DNA of 32,079 nucleotides, taken from Candidatus Zixiibacteriota bacterium. Lineage in GTDB: Bacteria > Electryoneota > B3-LCP. The notes beneath the pieces are model-generated. The model made no database searches. It saw nothing but the letters and a program-made list of their open reading frames with translations, and was not told where the DNA came from. The position numbers and the translations under genes were made by a program. How positions within the stretch are numbered: the first letter of the stretch is position 1; each line of letters starts with the position of its first letter. The DNA is taken from contig QZKQ01000005.1 in NCBI GenBank assembly GCA_003599535.1, forward strand, positions 1 through 32,079. The letters run 5' to 3'. Below, one piece after another: positions 21,516 to 30,561 of the stretch.

Positions 21516-22880
21516 ATGAAAAGTAATTTACTCGCCCACCTCTGGCGCCTGGCGGGTTTGGTAATTCTTCCAGTCCTGTTGCTGACGACGGGACCGGCCT
21601 CCGCCCAGGAAGCGGACACCTCCGCCGTCTACGCCGCGGATGACAGCCTGCTGAACGCCTATCTGGCCGAGGCGCTGAAGAACCATCCCGACCTGGCTTC
21701 GATGGAAGCCATGATCCAAGCGCAGGTCGCCCGCGCCCGCATGGCCGGGTCGTGGATGAATCCCAGCCTGATGCTGGGGGCCATGAACGTGCCCACGTCC
21801 CTGGATTTCCACGAAGAGCCCATGACCATGAAGACGGTGGGTTTCATGATCCAAATTCCCTTCCCCGGGAAGCTGCACTACACCCGCAAGGCGGAGTTGG
21901 CGCGGGTGGCCGCCACCCGCTCTCAGTACGCCCAGATGCGCCTGGACATGATCGCCATGGTCAAGATGGCCTACTACGAGCTGGCCGGCTTGCTGGCGGT
22001 CCAGGAAACCCTGGAGGAATCCCGCATGCTGGCCGGCGACATGATCACCGCCGCGCGGATCATGGCATCTTCGGCCATGGGCAGCCAGGCAGACGTCCTG
22101 CGGGCACAGTTGGAGTACGAAACCTGGGCAAAGCAGCTCATTGCCAATCGGGAGAACATAACAGAGGCCAAGTCGAGGCTGGCGGCGGCTCTGGGGCGGA
22201 ATTCCGCAGAGGATCTGGATGAACCTGTGTCCAGACAAGCCTTGACCTACCACCCCCTGCCCCAGTTGGAAACGCTGCTGGCGGGCAACCTGGAAGAAAC
22301 CCCGGCGCTCCTGGCCCAGGCAGCCGAGGTAGAAGCCGCCCGCGCGGAACTGAAGCGCGCCCGGCTCTCCTACTGGCCTGATTTCGACGTATCTTTTACC
22401 TACGGCTTCCGGGAATATCTGGAGGACGGCGCAGGGATGGCTGGAATGCCGGTGGAAACCGGACGCACCCCGCTGGGCGACATGGTCTCGCTGGAAGTGC
22501 GGTTTCCCATTCCGCTGTTCTACCGGAGCAACCAGCGGGCCCTGGTTAAAGAAAACCAGGCCATGTTGCAAAACGCCGAGGCAGAGTACCGGGCGGGCAG
22601 TCTTGAGCTTCGAGACGAAGTGCGCCAGGCCCATGCCCGGATGGAAGCCGCTCGCGCCACATACGAACTGATTGCCGAAACACTGCTGCCCACCGCGGAA
22701 GCGACCTTCGAGGCCTCCCTGGTCGCCTACCAGAGCGGCAGCATCCCCTTCATGTCGCTGAACGAAGCCCTGATGCAGGTGACAATGCATCGCATGGATG
22801 AAGCCATGGCCCTGGCCGACCTGCACATGGCCCGCGCGGACGTGGCACGGTTGCTGGGAGTCATGCTACAGCCATGGTAA
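21516..22880 (+). CDS. TolC-family outer membrane efflux protein (CusC-like)
   Basis: A 454-residue outer-membrane channel protein. A signal peptide ends at about PASA-QEAD (near residue 31). The mature part is mostly long amphipathic helices with the internal twofold repeat of the TolC family: NHPDLASMEAMIQAQVARAR in the first half, and AEVEAARAELKRARLSYWPD with the adjacent FPIPLFYRSNQ in the second. It should form the trimeric exit duct for the adaptor and RND pump encoded next. The protein is unusually rich in methionine (for example EEPMTMKTVGFM), which would suit copper or silver handling. I chose the ATG at 21516; a TTG four codons upstream is less likely. It is the first gene after the sigma54 promoter. 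Confidence 0.9.
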   Translation: MKSNLLAHLWRLAGLVILPVLLLTTGPASAQEADTSAVYAADDSLLNAYLAEALKNHPDLASMEAMIQAQVARARMAGSWMNPSLMLGAMNVPTSLDFHEEPMTMKTVGFMIQIPFPGKLHYTRKAELARVAATRSQYAQMRLDMIAMVKMAYYELAGLLAVQETLEESRMLAGDMITAARIMASSAMGSQADVLRAQLEYETWAKQLIANRENITEAKSRLAAALGRNSAEDLDEPVSRQALTYHPLPQLETLLAGNLEETPALLAQAAEVEAARAELKRARLSYWPDFDVSFTYGFREYLEDGAGMAGMPVETGRTPLGDMVSLEVRFPIPLFYRSNQRALVKENQAMLQNAEAEYRAGSLELRDEVRQAHARMEAARATYELIAETLLPTAEATFEASLVAYQSGSIPFMSLNEALMQVTMHRMDEAMALADLHMARADVARLLGVMLQPW

Positions 22881-22934
22881 GAGTGGATCATCTCCTCCCC
22901 CGGAAATGAATCCGCCAAGGGACGGACGTAAACG

Positions 22935-22972
22935 CTCCTGGGTAGCCTGAGGGATTTCTTCCCGGGCAGGAG
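22935..22972 (+). other. imperfect stem-loop between the TolC-family and adaptor genes
   Basis: CTCCTG and CAGGAG close a 38-base element, with inner pairs GCC/GGC and GGGA/TCCC around TTTCT. There is no T-run, so it is not a classical terminator. In the 147-base gap inside this operon it could adjust expression of the pump relative to the channel. No gene is seen in the rest of the gap. Confidence 0.35.
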
Positions 22973-23027
22973 AGGGCCGCCCACGGTACCTTTCATTAAT
23001 GTCAGACCATCACAAGGACCTTCTAGT

Positions 23028-24542
23028 ATGACTATCCATAAATCCCCCCTCTTCTGGATTATCCTGATTGTGGGCCTGGCCAGCCTGGGCTTGAACGTCC
23101 TGCTCTGGCAGGGGAATTCCTCCCCGGCTACGGCGGCGGCGGAAGACCAGGAGCTGTACGTCTGCCCCATGCACCCCCAGGTGGTCCAGGATCATCCCGG
23201 CGACTGCCCCATCTGCGGCATGAAGCTGGTGAAGAAGCAAGCCTCAGCGTCTTCCGACACCTACACCGACAGCCTGGCCGGAACGGTGAATCTGTCCCCC
23301 TCCCAGGAAGTGCTGGCGGCCGTCGCCACGGCTCCGGTGCGGGAAGCCACCATCCAGCCCTCCTTCACTGTGCCGGCGACTGTCGCCGCGGTGGAAGGCA
23401 ACCAGGCCAAGGTGACGGCCCGGGCTATGGGACAGATCAAGAAGCTACACGTGGATTACACCGGTGCGGCGGTGAAGAAAGGTCAGCCGCTGTACGACTT
23501 CTACAGCCCCGACCTCGCCGCGGCGTTGCGCGAGGCGACGCTGGCCGGCCAGGCCCGGAGTCCGAAACTGCAGGAAAGCCTGGGTGAGGCGGCCCGGGGC
23601 AAACTGCTCTCCCTGGGGCTGGATGAAGCCCAGATCCGCCGGTTGACCGCCCAAGAGGAAATCCCTGAGACCATCACCTTCACCTCGCCCCTAAGCGGGG
23701 TGGTCATGGATAAGATGGCGGTGGAAGGCGACTGGATCATGCCCGGCATGGCGCTGTTCGATATCCTGGATCTTTCCGAAGTCTGGGTGGAAGGCGTGTT
23801 GTACGAGAACCAGGTCGGACGGGTGCAGGTGGGCGACTCCATGGAAGTGCGGGTGGACGCGTATCCCACGGAAGCGTTGCAGGGGAAAGTGAGCTGGAAG
23901 GCTCCCATGCTGGACATGATGACCCGCACCCTGCCCTTCCGCGTCACCCTGTCCAATCCCGAAGGCAAGCTGAAGCCGGGGATGTACGCCGAAATGCGCC
24001 TGTCCGAGGCCCAGCCGTTCACCGCCTTGGCGGTGCCGGCCAGCGCGGTGTTGCGAACCGGCGAACGGCAGGTGGTCTGGGTCAAAGTGGGCGAAGGGCG
24101 GTACCGTCCCGCCGAAGTGCGCGTAGGCGCCCAAGTGGACGGCCAATACCCGGTGCTGGAAGGATTGAACGCCGGCGAAGAGATCGTGGTCCAGGGCGGG
24201 TACCTGATTGATTCCGACAGCCAACTGCGGACCATGGGCGGATCCGGGCACCAGCACGGCGCGCCGGCCGAAGGCCAGGCTCCGCCGGAAGAACATCGTG
24301 GCCAAGAGATGCAGTCCTCCCCCGGCCCCCTGGCCCCGCCGCCCGAAGGCCATGAAGGTCATGCGCCGTCTCCGGAGCCAGGTCATTCATCCCACAGCGC
24401 CGAACCGGGTAAATCGAAATCCGGCCAAGTCGAGACGGCCGAGGCTCTCTACACCTGTCCCATGCACCCGGAATTCGTGACCGATGACCCCGACGCCCGC
24501 TGCCCGGAATGCGGCATGAAGTTGGAAAAAAAGGAGAAGTGA
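23028..24542 (+). CDS. cusB: RND efflux periplasmic adaptor with two heavy-metal-binding domains (CusB-like)
   Basis: A 504-residue membrane fusion protein. A membrane-anchor helix covers residues 7-27. A heavy-metal-binding domain (HMBD) follows at 44-70 with CPMHPQVVQ...CPICGMKL. The adaptor core (about 80-400) has the lipoyl/barrel-sandwich strands (VEGNQAKVTARAMGQIKKL; MDKMAVEGDWIMPGMALF) and the beta-barrel region KVSWKAP...LKPGMYAEM. A linker of about 65 residues rich in His, Pro and Gly comes next, and a second HMBD occupies 473-502 (CPMHPEFVT...CPECGMKLE). CusB-type adaptors deliver Cu(I) or Ag(I) to CusA; one N-terminal HMBD is common in this family, a second at the C-terminus is not. 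AAGGA lies 9 bases before the ATG. Confidence 0.92.
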   Translation: MTIHKSPLFWIILIVGLASLGLNVLLWQGNSSPATAAAEDQELYVCPMHPQVVQDHPGDCPICGMKLVKKQASASSDTYTDSLAGTVNLSPSQEVLAAVATAPVREATIQPSFTVPATVAAVEGNQAKVTARAMGQIKKLHVDYTGAAVKKGQPLYDFYSPDLAAALREATLAGQARSPKLQESLGEAARGKLLSLGLDEAQIRRLTAQEEIPETITFTSPLSGVVMDKMAVEGDWIMPGMALFDILDLSEVWVEGVLYENQVGRVQVGDSMEVRVDAYPTEALQGKVSWKAPMLDMMTRTLPFRVTLSNPEGKLKPGMYAEMRLSEAQPFTALAVPASAVLRTGERQVVWVKVGEGRYRPAEVRVGAQVDGQYPVLEGLNAGEEIVVQGGYLIDSDSQLRTMGGSGHQHGAPAEGQAPPEEHRGQEMQSSPGPLAPPPEGHEGHAPSPEPGHSSHSAEPGKSKSGQVETAEALYTCPMHPEFVTDDPDARCPECGMKLEKKEK

Positions 24543-24561
24543 GCGCCCTGCAGATATTCTC

Positions 24562-27500
24562 ATGATCGAACGCCTTATCGCCTACAGCCTGCGCAATCGC
24601 CTGATCGTCCTGCTGGCCACCTTCCTGGTGGTCGTCTGGGGGATCTGGGCGCTGCAGCGCACCCCCGTTGACGCCATCCCCGACCTGTCCGACAACCAGG
24701 TGATCGTCATGACCGACTGGATGGGGCGAGCTCCCCAGTTGGTCGAAGACCAGGTCACCTACCCGCTGGAAGCCACCTTTCAGGGTATGCCCCGGGTCAA
24801 AGCCGTGCGCGGCACCTCCATGTTCGGCCTGTCCATGATCTACATTATCTTCGATGATAACGTGGACCTATACTGGGCCCGCACCCGGGTGCTGGAACGG
24901 CTGAACTACATCCAGGGACAGCTCCCCACCGACGCCCGCACCATGATCGGCCCGGAAGGCACCGGCGTGGGGCACGTCTACTGGTACACGGTGGAAAGCC
25001 CCACCATGGACCTGGCCGAACTGCGCGCTCTGCAGGACTGGTATCTCCGCTACGGCCTGTCCACCGTGGACGGGGTGGCGGAAGTGGCCTCCATCGGCGG
25101 CTTCGTCAAGCAGTACCAGGTGGAACTGGATCCGCGGCGCCTGCAGACCTACGGCATTTCCACCATGATGGTGATGGACGCGGTGAGGAATTCCAATATT
25201 GACGTGGGCGGCGGGCTGATCGAGCAGAATTCCATGGAGTACCTGATCCGCGGGCTGGGCTACATCGAGCAGAAGGAGGACCTGGAGAACGTCGTCCTGA
25301 TGACCAACGACCGGGGCATTCCCGTCCACCTGAAGGACGTGGCCATCGTACAGATGGGGGGCGAGGTCCGCCGCGGCCTGCTGGACAAGAACGGCGAAGG
25401 CGAGGTGGTCGGGGGCATCATCGTCATGCGCTACGGCGAGAACGCCAAGGCGGTGATTGACCGGGTCAAGGCCAAAATCGCCGACCTGGAGAAGGGGCTG
25501 CCCGAAGGGGTCAGCATCCATATGGCCTACGACCGTTCCGACCTGATCGAACAGTCCATCGGCACCCTGAGGGAAGCGTTGACCGAAGAGATGATCATCG
25601 TCTCGGTGGTGATCTTCATCTTCCTGCTGCACTTCCGCAGCGCCCTGGTGGTAATCTTGACCATCCCCGTGGCCGTGCTGGTCAGCTTCATCGTAATGTA
25701 CCACCTGAAGGTCACCTCCAACCTGATGTCCCTGGCGGGGATCGCCATCGCCATCGGAGTGCTGGTGGATTCCGCCATCGTGGTGATCGAGAACGCCTAC
25801 CGCCACCTGTCCGAAGGCACGCCCGAGGAGCGCCGCGACGTTATCGGCACCACCCTGAAGGCCTGCCGCACGGTGGGCCGGCCCATCTTCTTCTCCATGG
25901 CCATCATCGTGCTCTCCTTCCTGCCGGTCTTCCTGCTGGAAGGTCAGGAAGGGCGGCTCTTCTTCCCCCTGGCCATGACCAAAACGGCGGCCATGGCGGC
26001 GGCGGCGATTCTGGCCGTCACCCTGGTGCCGGTACTGATCACCTTCTTTCTGCGGGGCCGGCTGAAACCGGAAGAGAAGAACCCCCTCTCCCGCCTGCTG
26101 GTGCGTCTCTACACCCCCGTCATCCGCTGGACCCTGAAGCACAAGTGGACCACCTTGGCGATCAACCTCCTGGTGCTGCTTCTGACCATCTGGTTGATGA
26201 CCGGCGTGGGCAGCGAATTCATGCCCGCGCTGGATGAGGGCAGCCTGCTGTTCATGCCCACCACCCTGCCCAACGTCTCCGTCACCGAAGCCAAGCGCAT
26301 CATGCAGGTGCAGGACAAGATCATCAAAAGCCTGCCGGAAGTGGACCTGGTGCTGGGCAAGGTGGGCCGGGCGGAAACCGCCACCGACCCCGCGCCGGTT
26401 TCGATGATCGAAACCATCATCCTGCTGAAGCCCCGCGACCAGTGGCGCGAAGGGGTCACCCGGGAGGACCTCATCGCCGAGATGGACCAGAAGCTGCAGA
26501 TCCCCGGCGTGGTCAACGGTTGGACCCAGCCCATCATCAACCGCATCAACATGCTGGCTACGGGGGTGCGCACCGACCTGGGCGTCAAAATCTTCGGCGA
26601 TGATCTGAGAACCCTGGAGCACCTGGCCATCCAGGTCGAAGAGCTGCTGCGGCCGGTGGAGGGCGCCGCCGACCTGATCGCCGAACGCGTCATCGGGGGC
26701 AACTATGTGGATATTGACATTGACCGCCAGGCCCTCGCCCGGCACGGCCTGACCGTGGGCGAAGTGCAGGCGGTCATCGAAGCGGCCTCCGGGGGCATGA
26801 ACGTGACCACCACGGTGGAAGGCCGGGAGCGTTTCCCCGTACGGGTGCGCTACGCGCGCGACTTCCGCAACGATCCGGCCGAACTGGGCCGCATCCTGGT
26901 GACCACACCGGCCGGCGCCCAGGTGCCGCTGGCGCAATTGGCCAGGATCGAAATCGTGCCCGGCCCGCCCATGATATCCTCGGAAAACACCCTGCTGCGC
27001 TCGGTAGTCTTCCTGAACGTGCGCGGCCGGGACATGGGCAGCTTCGTCAATGAAGCCAAGCAGGTCCTGGATGAGAATCTGAAGCTGCCGCCGGGGTACT
27101 ACCTGCAGTGGTCGGGGCAGTGGGAAAACCAGATCCGGGCCAAGGAGCGGCTGCAACTGCTGGTCCCCCTGGTCATCTTCATCATCTTCATCCTGCTCTA
27201 CTTCGTGTTCCGCTCGGTGACCGAATCCATCCTGGTCATGCTGTCGGTGCCGTTCAGCCTGACCGGCGGAGTCATCCTGCTGGTGCTGCTGGGGTACAAC
27301 TGGAGCGTGGCCGTGTGGGTGGGCTTCATTGCGCTGTACGGCATCGCGGTGGAAACCGGCGTGGTCATGGTGGTGTACCTGCACGAAGCGCTGGACCGCA
27401 AGCTGGAACAGGGGCCGGTGGGAACCAAAGAGCTGTACGAAGCGGTAATTGAAGGGTCGGCGCTGCGGTTGCGGCCCAAGCTGATGACGGTGGCCACCTC

Positions 27501-27711
27501 CATGCTGGGCCTGCTGCCCATCATGTGGGCCACCGGCACGGGATCGGACCTGATGCGGCCCATCGCCACGCCCATGGTCGGCGGCCTGCTGACTTCCGCC
27601 GTCCACGTGCTGATCGTGACCCCGGTGATCTTCGCCCTGATCAAGGGCCGGGCCCTCCGCCGGGGCACGCTGAAACGGTCGGACATGAGCTTCGGTCAGG
27701 GCGCGACATAA
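24562..27711 (+). CDS. cusA: heavy-metal RND efflux pump, CusA type
   Basis: A 1049-residue inner-membrane pump of the HME-RND family with the usual twelve helices and two large periplasmic loops. It follows E. coli CusA throughout: TPVDAIPDLSDNQVI, QVTYPLEATFQGMP, DRSDLIEQSIGTL, VDSAIVVIENAY with the transmembrane Asp, LEGQEGRLFFPLAMTKT, GIAVETGVVM with its Glu, and RLRPKLMTVA with its Lys. Met615 (PVSMIETI) and Met664 (INMLATG) fall at the positions of CusA metal-binding methionines 573 and 623, supporting Cu(I)/Ag(I) over Zn/Co/Cd. It works as a trimer with the adaptor and TolC-family protein encoded upstream, driven by proton influx. It starts 19 bases after the adaptor stop and has only a weak ribosome-binding site. 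Confidence 0.95.
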   Translation: MIERLIAYSLRNRLIVLLATFLVVVWGIWALQRTPVDAIPDLSDNQVIVMTDWMGRAPQLVEDQVTYPLEATFQGMPRVKAVRGTSMFGLSMIYIIFDDNVDLYWARTRVLERLNYIQGQLPTDARTMIGPEGTGVGHVYWYTVESPTMDLAELRALQDWYLRYGLSTVDGVAEVASIGGFVKQYQVELDPRRLQTYGISTMMVMDAVRNSNIDVGGGLIEQNSMEYLIRGLGYIEQKEDLENVVLMTNDRGIPVHLKDVAIVQMGGEVRRGLLDKNGEGEVVGGIIVMRYGENAKAVIDRVKAKIADLEKGLPEGVSIHMAYDRSDLIEQSIGTLREALTEEMIIVSVVIFIFLLHFRSALVVILTIPVAVLVSFIVMYHLKVTSNLMSLAGIAIAIGVLVDSAIVVIENAYRHLSEGTPEERRDVIGTTLKACRTVGRPIFFSMAIIVLSFLPVFLLEGQEGRLFFPLAMTKTAAMAAAAILAVTLVPVLITFFLRGRLKPEEKNPLSRLLVRLYTPVIRWTLKHKWTTLAINLLVLLLTIWLMTGVGSEFMPALDEGSLLFMPTTLPNVSVTEAKRIMQVQDKIIKSLPEVDLVLGKVGRAETATDPAPVSMIETIILLKPRDQWREGVTREDLIAEMDQKLQIPGVVNGWTQPIINRINMLATGVRTDLGVKIFGDDLRTLEHLAIQVEELLRPVEGAADLIAERVIGGNYVDIDIDRQALARHGLTVGEVQAVIEAASGGMNVTTTVEGRERFPVRVRYARDFRNDPAELGRILVTTPAGAQVPLAQLARIEIVPGPPMISSENTLLRSVVFLNVRGRDMGSFVNEAKQVLDENLKLPPGYYLQWSGQWENQIRAKERLQLLVPLVIFIIFILLYFVFRSVTESILVMLSVPFSLTGGVILLVLLGYNWSVAVWVGFIALYGIAVETGVVMVVYLHEALDRKLEQGPVGTKELYEAVIEGSALRLRPKLMTVATSMLGLLPIMWATGTGSDLMRPIATPMVGGLLTSAVHVLIVTPVIFALIKGRALRRGTLKRSDMSFGQGAT

Positions 27712-27758
27712 TCCTGAACCTGAACGACTATAAAATAGCAATGATAGGAGATCAGACG

Positions 27759-28211
27759 ATGCGAGTTCGCAACCTCTTCCTGTTGGCGGCGCTGATGCTT
27801 GCCGCCGTCCTGCTGCTCGGTTGTTCCGACGCCGGCGCCAACAAGGGCGGCAAGAACCCCAATCCCCAGGCCAAGGCGGCAGAGGGGAAAATGGCCGCCA
27901 AGGATCTATACACCTGCCCCATGCATCCGGAATTCATCACCGCCAACGCCGAGGCGGAATGCCCGCAATGCGGCATGAAACTGGAGAAGCTGTCGGAAGA
28001 GAAGGCGGCGGAATTCCGCGCCAAGCACAGCATGATGGGCGGCGGGCACGGCGGCATGGCGGGTCATGGCGAGGCCGGTCACGGCATGGCGGCGGACAGC
28101 GCCGCGGCGGGCTGCCCGGTGCATACCGGTGAAGCGGGATCTGCCGCTAACTGCCCGGATCACGCCCAGCATACCGCCGGCGGCGAATGCCAGGACTGCG
28201 AGACGAAGTGA
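27759..28211 (+). CDS. small HMBD lipoprotein with Met/His- and Cys/His-rich tail
   Basis: A 150-residue lipoprotein: signal peptide with lipobox LLLGC (Cys22), a short linker, and one heavy-metal-binding domain at 51-77 (CPMHPEFITA...CPQCGMKLEK). After it come a Met/His/Gly stretch (SMMGGGHGGMAGHGEAGHGM, about 91-110) and a tail with CPVH (119), CPDH (132) and CQDC (144). All of these are soft-metal ligands. It takes the place that the copper chaperone CusF has in the E. coli cus operon, without homology to it, and may bind periplasmic copper or silver for the pump (inference). AGGAG (27746-27750) is 8 bases before the ATG. An open frame extends upstream into the pump gene, but the lipoprotein signal fixes the start here. 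Confidence 0.88.
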   Translation: MRVRNLFLLAALMLAAVLLLGCSDAGANKGGKNPNPQAKAAEGKMAAKDLYTCPMHPEFITANAEAECPQCGMKLEKLSEEKAAEFRAKHSMMGGGHGGMAGHGEAGHGMAADSAAAGCPVHTGEAGSAANCPDHAQHTAGGECQDCETK

Positions 28212-28228
28212 GGTTTACCGGAAATGGC

Positions 28229-28262
28229 GAAGGCGGCCCCGAGGCCGCCTTCCCTTCTGGTT
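28229..28262 (+). terminator. rho-independent terminator of the efflux operon
   Basis: GAAGGCGGCC (28229-28238) and GGCCGCCTTC (28243-28252) form a perfect 10-bp stem with a 4-base loop, followed by a pyrimidine-rich CCTTCTGGTT. It lies 18 bases after the lipoprotein stop. Confidence 0.75.
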
Positions 28263-28349
28263 TGCGCGTGATCGGTAAAAAAGCCCGGCGGGCGGGAACC
28301 ACACCGGATTTTCGCACGTATGTGGAATGAGTAATTTTCCACTTTGCGC

Positions 28350-28378
28350 TTGCGCCGGGCGCCGGAAAATGCTATATT
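28350..28378 (+). promoter_or_regulatory. sigma70-type promoter for tRNA-Asp
   Basis: TTGCGC (28350-28355) and TATATT (28373-28378) are separated by exactly 17 bases, and the tRNA begins 29 bases after the -10 box. The spacing and -10 sequence match those of the tnaA promoter and of the promoter for the GH2-like gene. Confidence 0.65.
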
Positions 28379-28406
28379 AATGTTTCTTGCATCTCGCGAA
28401 AAGCTT

Positions 28407-28480
<74 letters not shown>

Positions 28481-28484
28481 CAAG

Positions 28485-28517
28485 TCCCTTCCACCACGGA
28501 AGGGATTTGTGTTTTAT
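28485..28517 (+). terminator. rho-independent terminator after tRNA-Asp
   Basis: TCCCTTCC (28485-28492) and GGAAGGGA (28498-28505) form an 8-bp stem with a 5-base loop, followed by TTTGTGTTTTATT. It begins 5 bases after the tRNA. In the opposite direction there is no T-run, so it serves mainly the plus strand. Confidence 0.8.
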
Positions 28518-28523
28518 TGGGGG

Positions 28524-30554
28524 CTACTTCATCACCGTCAGCTTCCGGGTGAGGGTCTCTGTGGAGGTGGCCAGCCGCACGAAGTTGATCCCCGAAGCGT
28601 ATCCGGACGATTCCCACGGCAGGGAGTAGCTCCCCGCGTTCATCCGTCCGGATGTGATGGTGGCGACCCTGGCTCCCAGTAGATTGTACACCGCCAAGTC
28701 CACCTCCTGGGCATAAGGCAGTTGGAAGAAGATGGAAGTGGTGGGATTGCCGGGTTGGGGGGAGAGCGACAGATCCATCACCCGCTGCGGGCGGGGTTTG
28801 GTGTAGGGGCTGTAGGCCGTATCCCCGGTGGTGTTGCGGAAGAAGTAGATCCCCCCGTCGTATGTGCCCACCAGCAGGTCAATATCGCCGTCATTGTCCA
28901 CATCGGCGCCGGTAGGCTCAGGGAGAACCACAGTGCCGCATAAATCGGAATCCGCCAGCACAACCTGAGGGTTCTGCGGTGTGCCGACATTCTCCCACAA
29001 TTCCACTACTCCGGTGGTAACAAAACCCGCCAGTAAATCATAATCCCCATCCCCCTCCATATCCACCAAGCAAGGCATCCGCTCGGAAGGGATATTCTGC
29101 CAATGGTTAGTCTCAAACACGAGGTTGGGGGACTGAGGCGTGCCTTGATTCTGATAGTAAACCAAGCCCGATCCCCAGGTGCCGAACACCATATCCCCAT
29201 CCCCATCGCCATCCAAATCGGCCAAGGAAATTCCGTAGATTTGGGTGTAAGGAAGATTCGAGAAACTGAAAGCGTAGCGAAAGTCAGGGTCCTGCGGGGT
29301 ACCGTCATTCACATAGAAAAGGATCTCGGGATTGAAAAGAATCGGATTGGCACAAATCAGATCCAATAGGCCATCGGCATTCAGGTCATATAGCTCAATC
29401 GTGTAAGATGGCCCGCTTGGCAGGAGATTTTCACTGACCATAGTGTAATAAGGCTGTTGGGAGGTTCCAATGTTGCGGTAATAACTGAGATAATCAACAT
29501 TGGAAAACAGGAGATCAAAAGTGCTGTCAGAACTGAAATGAACCAGTTGGGGCCGGTTGGACAGGCCGGCGTCCAGGGTCAGATTGCTGGTCCGGATCAA
29601 CTGGAATTGGGCCAGTTGCGGGGTACCGGTATTCTCATAGTAGAACACGTCGCCGGGCGTATTACCGGCTCCAATATCGTACGCCTCCCGCCCCACCCAC
29701 AGGTCAAAGTCCCCATCGGCGTCCATGTCGGCGAACTCGGGGCTGGCGTTATCCCCCACGTCGATGCCCAGCCATTGGCTGGATACCGGCGTGAAGCTGT
29801 AGTTCTGGGGGGTGCCGTCGTTGCGGTAGAAGTGCACCTGGCCGTAGTAATCGCCGATGAACAGATCCTGATCATCATCGGCGTCAATATCGCAGAAACG
29901 CAGGATCGTCCGGTAGCCCAATCCCACTCCCAATAAATTGGGATTAGCCAAAGTAAGGCTGTAATTCCACCCGGTACTGTCATTGCGGTAATAGCGGATG
30001 TACCCGGAGTACCAGGTGCCGGTAAAAAAATCCAGATCCCCATCGGCGTCAATGTCCACCCAGTCACCATAAGTGCCGTCAATGGGAGTGCCGGTACCAT
30101 CCCGCAAGGTGTCGCTGATCAAGTTGAACAGGGGAGATCCAGGCCCCCCGATGTTCTCATAAAGATAGGTCGGGACCTCCCCGCATTCGATTACCAAATC
30201 GCTGTCCCCATCGGCATCCATGTCGCAAAAGGTGGGAGTGGCCATAGACTGGACAGTCAGCCCCTGCCATTGGGGATCGGATAATCCAAACGCGGCCAGT
30301 ACGGGTGTGCCCAGGTTTTGATAATAGACGATGCTCCCTCCGCCATGCCCGACGAAGAGGTCTACATCTCCATCTGCATCCAAATCCCCACCGGCGGGGC
30401 GGGTATTTCCGTAGCCTCCGGTCCATGGGGCGGGTAGCACGTAACCGTCAATTTCGACTTGTATGCTGTCCCATTCCTGCGTAAATTCGAATTCCTGCGC
30501 CCACACCAAAGCTGGAAACAGCATCAAGGCAAGCCATCGCATGATCGGCCTCAT
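28524..30554 (-). CDS. secreted FG-GAP/VCBS repeat protein with T9SS-type C-terminal domain
   Basis: A 676-residue exported protein: signal peptide MRPIMRWLALMLFPALVWA, then about ten repeats of roughly 55-65 residues, each with a calcium-binding DxDxDGDxDLxxG loop followed by a strand and an NxGTP turn. Clear copies start at GDLDADGDVDLFVG, CDMDADGDSDLVI, VDIDADGDLDFFTG and CDIDADDDQDLFIG near the N-terminus; one repeat in the middle (HFSSDSTFDLLF) has lost its acidic ligands. Such repeats fold as beta-propellers in surface adhesins. The last 80 residues (PQPGNPTTSIFFQLPYAQEV to the terminal RKLTVMK) are a T9SS/FlgD-like sorting domain, so the protein is probably delivered to the cell surface. 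The ATG at 30554 begins the signal peptide. No ligand can be predicted. Confidence 0.87.
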   Translation of the reverse strand: MRPIMRWLALMLFPALVWAQEFEFTQEWDSIQVEIDGYVLPAPWTGGYGNTRPAGGDLDADGDVDLFVGHGGGSIVYYQNLGTPVLAAFGLSDPQWQGLTVQSMATPTFCDMDADGDSDLVIECGEVPTYLYENIGGPGSPLFNLISDTLRDGTGTPIDGTYGDWVDIDADGDLDFFTGTWYSGYIRYYRNDSTGWNYSLTLANPNLLGVGLGYRTILRFCDIDADDDQDLFIGDYYGQVHFYRNDGTPQNYSFTPVSSQWLGIDVGDNASPEFADMDADGDFDLWVGREAYDIGAGNTPGDVFYYENTGTPQLAQFQLIRTSNLTLDAGLSNRPQLVHFSSDSTFDLLFSNVDYLSYYRNIGTSQQPYYTMVSENLLPSGPSYTIELYDLNADGLLDLICANPILFNPEILFYVNDGTPQDPDFRYAFSFSNLPYTQIYGISLADLDGDGDGDMVFGTWGSGLVYYQNQGTPQSPNLVFETNHWQNIPSERMPCLVDMEGDGDYDLLAGFVTTGVVELWENVGTPQNPQVVLADSDLCGTVVLPEPTGADVDNDGDIDLLVGTYDGGIYFFRNTTGDTAYSPYTKPRPQRVMDLSLSPQPGNPTTSIFFQLPYAQEVDLAVYNLLGARVATITSGRMNAGSYSLPWESSGYASGINFVRLATSTETLTRKLTVMK

Positions 30555-30561
30555 TGCATTT

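Noticed and set aside
24562-27711. Possible loss of the third metal-binding methionine of CusA (M672), suggesting a changed metal preference
   Set aside because: I could place the equivalents of M573 and M623, but my alignment from memory around residue 672 was not consistent, so the claim cannot be supported without a real alignment.
24868-27741. Open frame of 957 codons on the minus strand opposite cusA
   Set aside because: It is a shadow of the well-conserved pump gene, with His/Gln/Asp-rich low-complexity sequence and no known domain.
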